From: Marinobacter sediminum
Lineage (GTDB): Bacteria > Pseudomonadota > Gammaproteobacteria > Pseudomonadales > Oleiphilaceae
NCBI RefSeq assembly: GCF_016820575.1
Contig: NZ_JAEMQH010000002.1
Location: 558,001 to 622,000 of the forward strand
DNA: 64,000 bases
Direction: 5' to 3'
The notes beneath the pieces are model-generated. The model worked only from the letters and a program-made list of their open reading frames with translations, was not told the DNA's origin and did not search any database. The position numbers and the translations under genes are program-made. Below, one piece after another: positions 58,751 through 64,000 of the stretch (the first letter of the stretch is position 1; each line of letters opens with the position of its first letter).

Positions 58751-59903
58751 GGCGCGCCGAATCCACTATGGCCTGGCGCTGCTGCTGGCCCTGTTACTGG
58801 CCTTGGCGGCGCCGCTGGTTTCGGCCGCGACCCTGCCCGAGGACAACGTCGATATGCTTTACCATCGCTACGACGGTGGTGGCATGGTGATCGACGGACC
58901 GTCCGTTTTAGTGCGGAAGAATGCCGGGCCCCAGGTGTCGTTTACCGGCCAGTACTACGTGGACTCGGTGTCCGCCGCGTCGGTGGATGTGTTGGCTACT
59001 GCCAGCCCCTACACGGAAGAGCGGGATGAGTATTCACTGGGCGTGGACTACCTGCATGAAGACGCCATCCTCAGCCTGGGCTACACCAACAGCTCGGAAA
59101 ACGACTACGAAGCCAACACTGTCTACTTCTCCGTCAGTCAGGAATTCTTCGGTGGCATGTCCACCGTAACCATGGGCTATGCCAATGGCTGGGACGACGT
59201 GGGCCGGGTTGGCAACGACAACTTCAGTGAAGAAGCCGACCGACGGAATTACCAGCTTGGTTTGAGCCAGGTCCTGACCCGAAACAGCCTGCTGGGAATC
59301 GATCTGGAAGTGGTGTCCGATGAAGGCTTTCTTCAGAACCCCTACCGCCAGAACCGGTATCGCGACCCGAATGATTCAACGTCGTTCCTGTATCAGCCGG
59401 AGCGGTACCCGGAGACCCGAACCAGCACCTCGGTGGCGACCCGGGCCCTGTACTACCTGCCATACCGGGCCTCAATTCGCGGCGAGTATCGTTATTTTAC
59501 GGACAGCTGGGGTATCGATGCCCATACCGTTGAACTGGCCTATGTGCATGCCCTGAACAATCGCTGGACCCTGGAAGGTTCGGTCCGTTATTACACCCAG
59601 GAAGCGGCTGACTTCTACAGCGATCTGTACGAGTTCGAGAACTCCCAAACTCACTTGGCCCGGGACAAGGAACTGAGCACGTTGTCGGGCACCACCCTGG
59701 GTACCGGTGCAGTCTATGAGTGGAAGCAGACCTCGCTGCCCGGCATCAAACGGCTTCAGTTCAGCCTGTTGTTGGATTGGCTGAACTTCGAATACGACGA
59801 TTTCCGGGACGTGACCGCCAAGGGCGATTTCTTGCCCGGGGAAGAACCGCTTTATTCGTTTGACGCGCTGGTTACGCGCGCGTCCTTGATTCTTGAATAC
59901 TGA
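58737..59903 (+). CDS. DUF3570 family protein, probable outer-membrane barrel
   Basis: A 388-residue exported protein. A signal peptide ends VSAA near residue 30. The mature chain begins LPEDNVDMLYHRYDGGGM and continues with alternating strands and many Tyr residues (YSLGVDYLHEDAILSLGY, RGEYRYFTDSWGID), ending in LILEY, consistent with a beta-barrel. The GTG at 58737 has GGAGG 6 bases upstream and overlaps the DUF4266 gene by 14 bases, so the two are translationally coupled. A frame from 58653 was rejected. The DUF4266-DUF3570 pairing is conserved in many bacteria, but the role is not established. Confidence 0.78.
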   Translation: MAVTEARRIHYGLALLLALLLALAAPLVSAATLPEDNVDMLYHRYDGGGMVIDGPSVLVRKNAGPQVSFTGQYYVDSVSAASVDVLATASPYTEERDEYSLGVDYLHEDAILSLGYTNSSENDYEANTVYFSVSQEFFGGMSTVTMGYANGWDDVGRVGNDNFSEEADRRNYQLGLSQVLTRNSLLGIDLEVVSDEGFLQNPYRQNRYRDPNDSTSFLYQPERYPETRTSTSVATRALYYLPYRASIRGEYRYFTDSWGIDAHTVELAYVHALNNRWTLEGSVRYYTQEAADFYSDLYEFENSQTHLARDKELSTLSGTTLGTGAVYEWKQTSLPGIKRLQFSLLLDWLNFEYDDFRDVTAKGDFLPGEEPLYSFDALVTRASLILEY

Positions 59904-59922
59904 GTTGGCAGGAACACTGATC

Positions 59923-60468
59923 ATGGTGAAACCACTTAAGTCCCTCATTTTTGCTCTGGCAACCGGCTGCGCTGTTTTGATTTCCGGCCCGGCGCTGGCT
60001 CAGTCCGGTGACAATGCCGACGACAAGTCCGTTGCCCAGAGTGTCGAATCCTTGAAGAAGCAGGTCATTCGCCTGAATCGGGATCTGTTCATTCTGGAAG
60101 AGGACCTGTTGTTCCCCGCCAGTACCCAGTTTGCGGTGTTCGTGAGTGTCGACACCGGCCAGTTCCTGAAACTGGACGCGGTGAAACTCAAGGTCGATGG
60201 GGAAGTGGTGGCCTCGTACCTCTACACCGAGCGCCAGGTTCAGGCCCTAGAGCGGGGTGGCATGCAGCGTCTGTACGTGGGCAACCTGAAGACCGGAAAC
60301 CACGAAGTGACAGCGTTTGTCGAGGGCATCGGGCCAGACAATCGCGCCTACAAACAAGCAGCCACCCTCGATTTCGAAAAGGGCACCGGCACGGCAGCAC
60401 TGGAAATCCGGGTGCAGGACCGCTCCTCCGACTACCAACCCACCGTGTCGATAGTGGCGTGGGATTAG
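59923..60468 (+). CDS. small exported protein of unknown function
   Basis: A 181-residue protein with a signal peptide ending ALAQS near residue 28. A short coiled-coil-like segment (SVAQSVESLKKQVIRLNRDLFILEEDLL) follows. The rest looks like a beta-sandwich with QFAVFVSVDTGQFLKLDAVKLKVDG. I do not recognise a family with certainty. The ATG at 59923 has AGGAA upstream; a frame from 59893 was rejected. It lies 19 bases after the DUF3570 gene and is probably in the same operon. Confidence 0.65.
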   Translation: MVKPLKSLIFALATGCAVLISGPALAQSGDNADDKSVAQSVESLKKQVIRLNRDLFILEEDLLFPASTQFAVFVSVDTGQFLKLDAVKLKVDGEVVASYLYTERQVQALERGGMQRLYVGNLKTGNHEVTAFVEGIGPDNRAYKQAATLDFEKGTGTAALEIRVQDRSSDYQPTVSIVAWD

Positions 60469-60502
60469 CGGCGTGGGATTGAGCTGGGGAGTGAACTGAA
60501 TC

Positions 60503-62452
60503 GTGGCATTGAAAGCGGGCATCTTAGCCAGAAAACGTTCGACCTGGATCGCGGTCAGCTGCCTGTGGCTGATGGCGAGCGCGCCGGGGTGGGCGAATGA
60601 GCCTGCGCCGGAACGGGTCCAGGATCTCCGTTATGGCTGGGTGCTCTACAACTACCACCAGGGCCAGGCCTTCGATGCGCTGACCCAGCTGTCGGTTGCC
60701 AGTGTGCAAGGCGGTATTCAGGGCCATGGCGCCCATCCCGCCCTGGTTGAAGGCGGCCTGTTGCTGTCTTATGGCATGACCCGTGAGGCTGGTGAACTGT
60801 TTACCAGGCTGTTGGGTGACGATGGCAAGGGCAGTGCGCTGTCGCCTGAGGTTCGCAACCAGGCCTGGTTCTATCTTGGCAAGGTGCTGTATCTGGAGGG
60901 CGATTACCAGCTCGCGGAAGCCAATCTGAACCGGGTCGACGGTGCAACACTGGAAACCAGCGAGCCTGAACTCTACCAGGAGTGGCTCTATCTGCAGGCC
61001 CGTCTGGCAGGGCAGCTGGCCAGTCAGCCAGACCCGGACGCCATTGGCCAGTTTCGGGATCAGCTCGACCCAAATGCCATTTGGGCGCATTACCTTACTT
61101 ATAACGCCGCCATGGCGGAGCTTGCCGATGGCAATGGTGAAGCAGCGATTGCCACTCTGGCGGAGCTGATCCGGCAGATGGAAGCCGAAGCCGGCGATAG
61201 CCCTGCAGATAACGCGGAGCAGCAGGCGCTGGTGGAAAAAAGCCGACTGTCCCTGGCGCGAATTTACCTGGCGAACGGTCGCTTTGATCAGGCTTTCAGA
61301 ACGCTGGAATTGCTCTCGGCGGAGGGGCCTTTTTCCGACCGGGCGCTGTTCGAGTATGCCGTTGCGGCAGCCGGGCAGGGTGAGATGGATCGGGCGTTGA
61401 ACGCGATTAACGTGTTGTCCTCGCGGCAATTGTTCAGCCCCTGGTTGCAACAGGTGCCCTACGCCCGCGGCTATCTGCTGGAGCAGATGAATCGACCGGC
61501 AGAGGCGCTGGCAGCCTTCCAAGAAGCCGCTGATCGATATGCACGACTGGAGGCGGAACTGGTTACGGCCCGGACCGCGCTCAACGAAGACTCGTTGATG
61601 GCCCGGTTGGAGTTCCAGCAGGACGGCGACGGAAAGATGACCGATGCCTACGGGCGGCTGAAGGTCATACCCAGTGATTTTGGTTTATCTGAAATCCTGG
61701 CAACGGAGTCGTTTCAGCAAGCCCTCAGCGAGTTGCACGATCTCTATCGCATGCAGGCTTTCCTGGATGACTGGCAGCAGCAACTGGCGTCCTTTGAGCT
61801 GATGCTGGAGACCCGCCAGTTGCAACGCACGGCCCGGATTAAAGCCACCCGGCAGGCACTGGCCGAGCAAGAGGCCGATCAGTGGGCGGCGGAACATCAG
61901 GAGTACCGGCAGCAGATTACCGAGGCATTGGCGCGGGAAGACTACCAATTCTTCATGACCGCCGAACAAAAAGAACTGAAAACCAGGCTTGAGCGCGTTG
62001 CCGAGTCCCTGGCGGCCTTGCCCGACGACGAACGCACCCAGCGTCAGCGCGCCCAGTATCGGCGGATGCAGGCCCATTTCGACTGGATGATCGTGGATGA
62101 CTACGGCGTGAATCGCTGGGCCGCGCAAAGACAGCTTCGTGAGCTGGACACGGCGATGGCGGAATTCCGGTCGCAACGTCAGACCATCGAGACGTTGATG
62201 GCTGACGACAAACAGCATCAGCGGCTGAGCGATCGCTTGGCAGCGAGGGAAACGGAGCTGACAAGCCTGCGCCAAGAGTTGGAACTTGCCTTGTCGGAGG
62301 CCCGGGGCCGGTTGATGGCCGGGGTGGATCAGGCCTTGCTGGAGCAGCGTAAACAAATGCGTAGCTATCGGGTGGCTTCTCGTCATGCCCAGGCCCGCCT
62401 GGCCGACCGCCTGTATCAGCTCCAAAGCAGACAGGGGGCGGGCGATGAATAG
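60503..62452 (+). CDS. exported TPR and coiled-coil protein
   Basis: A 649-residue exported protein with a signal peptide ending GWANEP. TPR-like helical repeats span about 45-370 (NQAWFYLGKVLYLEGDYQLAEANL, SRLSLARIYLANGRFDQAFRTLEL). The C-terminal 200 residues are a Gln/Arg/Leu-rich coiled coil. The start is a GTG at 60503. The last codons overlap the start of the next gene by 8 bases. It is likely a scaffold for an envelope assembly; the partner is not known. Confidence 0.7.
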   Translation: MALKAGILARKRSTWIAVSCLWLMASAPGWANEPAPERVQDLRYGWVLYNYHQGQAFDALTQLSVASVQGGIQGHGAHPALVEGGLLLSYGMTREAGELFTRLLGDDGKGSALSPEVRNQAWFYLGKVLYLEGDYQLAEANLNRVDGATLETSEPELYQEWLYLQARLAGQLASQPDPDAIGQFRDQLDPNAIWAHYLTYNAAMAELADGNGEAAIATLAELIRQMEAEAGDSPADNAEQQALVEKSRLSLARIYLANGRFDQAFRTLELLSAEGPFSDRALFEYAVAAAGQGEMDRALNAINVLSSRQLFSPWLQQVPYARGYLLEQMNRPAEALAAFQEAADRYARLEAELVTARTALNEDSLMARLEFQQDGDGKMTDAYGRLKVIPSDFGLSEILATESFQQALSELHDLYRMQAFLDDWQQQLASFELMLETRQLQRTARIKATRQALAEQEADQWAAEHQEYRQQITEALAREDYQFFMTAEQKELKTRLERVAESLAALPDDERTQRQRAQYRRMQAHFDWMIVDDYGVNRWAAQRQLRELDTAMAEFRSQRQTIETLMADDKQHQRLSDRLAARETELTSLRQELELALSEARGRLMAGVDQALLEQRKQMRSYRVASRHAQARLADRLYQLQSRQGAGDE

Positions 62453-64000
62453 AGTCTCCAGGCTTATGCCCCGGCGTGGATTGGCCGTCTTGCCCTTGGC
62501 GGTAGCGCTGGCCGGCTGTCAAAGCCTGACATGGCCGATGGGGGGCGGCGATGGAACAACGCCGGAAATGCGAGCGGGGACCATTGGCGCCGTCGCTGCG
62601 ACGTCCGACCCGCAAGCAGGGCAACCTTCTGCGCCCGTACGCCTGGAGTCCGCGTCGGCAAGTGCTGAGCCGGTGTCTCTGGAAACCGTCATGGCCAGCT
62701 ATAGATCGCTGCTTCCCTTGGTAGAGGACCCGCGCAAACAGGTGACCATTCGCCATCGGTTGGCAGACCTGGAATTCACCCGTGCCGAGCGGAAAATGGC
62801 GGACACTGCGCAGGACGAGCTGGATGACGCCATTGAGGCGTATCAGGCCCTGCTCCGCGAATACCCGGATCGGGCTGGCAATGACCAGATCTACTATCAG
62901 CTATCCCGCGCCTGGGAGCTGCGGGGCATGACGTCTCAGCAATTGTCTGCGCTCAATACCCTGGTTGAGCGCTACCCGGACTCCTCCTACTGGACCGAAG
63001 CCCAGTTCCGGCGGGCCGACCTGCTGTTCATCAATGGCCGTTACGACGAGGCCGAGCAGGCGTTCCATCAGGTGGCCCAGACCAGCCAGCAACAGCAGAC
63101 CGATCCCTCGTTCCTGGTTAACGCCTATTACATGCGTGGCTGGAGCCAGTTCAAACAGGGCCAGTATCGGCTTGCTCTGACCAGCTACATCGAGGTGCTG
63201 GACCGGGTCCTGCCGGAAGGCCAGCCGGTACAGGACATTGATCAACGCAACAAAACCCTGATTGAAGACCTGTTCCGGGTGTTCGGACTGTCCCTGTCTT
63301 ATCTCGAGGGCGCTGAAACCCTGCAGGCTCTGTTCAGGCAGACCGGCAGTCGGCCCTATGAAATCCTGATTTACGACCGCTACAGCAGCTTGCTACTGGA
63401 GCGGGAACAGTACTCTGACGCCATCGACGTCTACGAGGCCTTCATTGAAGACCATCCCGGTAGTCGCTGGGCGCCTCGTTATCACATGAACATCATTGCC
63501 ACGCTCGAATTGGCCGGCTTTGAACGCACACTGCCCGAGCGCAAGGCCGAATTCGTCGCCAACTACGGCCTGTACAGCAGCTACTGGCGCAATGCTGAAC
63601 CGGACACGCTGGTCTACATCCGGGAACAGCTGGAGCAGCTATTGCCCGAGCTGGCGGATCGCCACTATCTGCTCGCGGGTAAAGCGGAATCGGAAACCAG
63701 CGCGCGCGACAATTACTACCGGGCGGCTGAGTATTACGCGGAATTTGCTGCAACTTTCCCAAGCCATCCAAGAACGCCCGAACGTCTGTTCCTGCTCGGT
63801 GAAACCTACCTGGAACTGGAAGACTGGGCCTCGGCCATCGAGGCGTTCGAGCGCGTCGCGTACGATTTCCCCTATGAGGGACAGCCGCCGGCACGGGCCG
63901 CTGAAGCGGGTTACGCCTCGGTTCTGGCCTACCGGGAATATGCTCGGGCCTGGCAGGCCGAGTCGGCGAGCGAGCAGCAGAGTTATGAGGATATGCAACA
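62445..64000 (+). CDS. TPR lipoprotein, cut by the window edge
   Basis: The frame is open for 518 codons up to the last base of the window, with no stop. The N-terminus MNRVSRLMPRRGLAVLP leads to the lipobox ALAGC, with Cys at residue 25. After a low-complexity linker come repeated TPR-like units, for example YQALLREYPDRAGNDQIYYQ, RRADLLFINGRYDEAEQAF and GETYLELEDWASAIEAFERV. These resemble YbgF/BamD-type scaffold repeats. It overlaps the previous TPR gene by 8 bases. The true C-terminus is not visible. Confidence 0.75.
   Translation, partial: MNRVSRLMPRRGLAVLPLAVALAGCQSLTWPMGGGDGTTPEMRAGTIGAVAATSDPQAGQPSAPVRLESASASAEPVSLETVMASYRSLLPLVEDPRKQVTIRHRLADLEFTRAERKMADTAQDELDDAIEAYQALLREYPDRAGNDQIYYQLSRAWELRGMTSQQLSALNTLVERYPDSSYWTEAQFRRADLLFINGRYDEAEQAFHQVAQTSQQQQTDPSFLVNAYYMRGWSQFKQGQYRLALTSYIEVLDRVLPEGQPVQDIDQRNKTLIEDLFRVFGLSLSYLEGAETLQALFRQTGSRPYEILIYDRYSSLLLEREQYSDAIDVYEAFIEDHPGSRWAPRYHMNIIATLELAGFERTLPERKAEFVANYGLYSSYWRNAEPDTLVYIREQLEQLLPELADRHYLLAGKAESETSARDNYYRAAEYYAEFAATFPSHPRTPERLFLLGETYLELEDWASAIEAFERVAYDFPYEGQPPARAAEAGYASVLAYREYARAWQAESASEQQSYEDMQ

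Overview
The window looks like chromosomal DNA from a marine gammaproteobacterium, most likely Marinobacter or a close relative. The reasons are the tig-clpP-clpX-lon-hupB-ppiD order, a HexR-controlled Entner-Doudoroff gene set, a Halomonas-type alpha-glucosidase, and a codon usage and GC content of roughly 55-60 percent. The genus is an inference from gene content; no 16S rRNA gene is present.

Region by region. (1) 1-770: a tRNA operon (Pro-TGG, Arg-TCT, His-GTG, Leu-TAG) with a clear sigma-70 promoter and terminator. (2) 1034-9612: protein quality control, with trigger factor, ClpP, ClpX, Lon, the nucleoid protein HU and the periplasmic chaperone PpiD. (3) 9723-19295: central sugar catabolism by the Entner-Doudoroff route. 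hexR faces zwf-pgl-eda, and gap-pyk faces edd-glk. HexR-like sites lie in both divergent promoter regions. (4) 19316-20730: a nitroreductase and an iron-sulphur type uracil-DNA glycosylase. (5) 20792-31946: glycerol use. It holds glpD, glpR, a 25-codon remnant of glpK, a sigma-54 activator and a six-gene GlpSTPQUV-type glycerol ABC transporter with a good sigma-54 promoter. (6) 32036-44725: maltodextrin use. It holds an aldo/keto reductase, a lipoprotein alpha-amylase, malEFG, an AT-richer insert with a solute-binding-like gene, a divergent SelO, malK and an alpha-glucosidase. A 30-bp three-block element occurs upstream of both mal transcription units. (7) 45102-64000: a chemoreceptor of unusual topology, then a long run of envelope genes: ApbE flavin transferase, a Tat-type DUF1501-like protein, three secreted proteins carrying five c-type haem motifs, two small outer-membrane barrels, a TlpA-like thioredoxin, a DUF4266 lipoprotein, a DUF3570 protein, a small exported protein and two TPR proteins. 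The last of these runs off the right edge.

How the parts work together. Glucose is phosphorylated by Glk and passes through Zwf, Pgl, Edd and Eda to pyruvate and glyceraldehyde-3-phosphate, which Gap and Pyk process further. No phosphofructokinase or 6-phosphogluconate dehydrogenase is seen here. Maltodextrins are cut outside the cytoplasm by the amylase, imported by MalEFGK and hydrolysed to glucose, feeding the same route. Glycerol enters by the ABC importer; its kinase is only a remnant here, so a kinase must lie elsewhere if GlpD is to receive substrate from glycerol.

The best candidate for an undescribed system is the envelope redox gene block at about 47-64 kb. Its families are partly recognisable but no pathway is known to me for the combination. 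Gene starts were chosen by ribosome-binding site and signal peptide and often differ from the longest possible reading frame.
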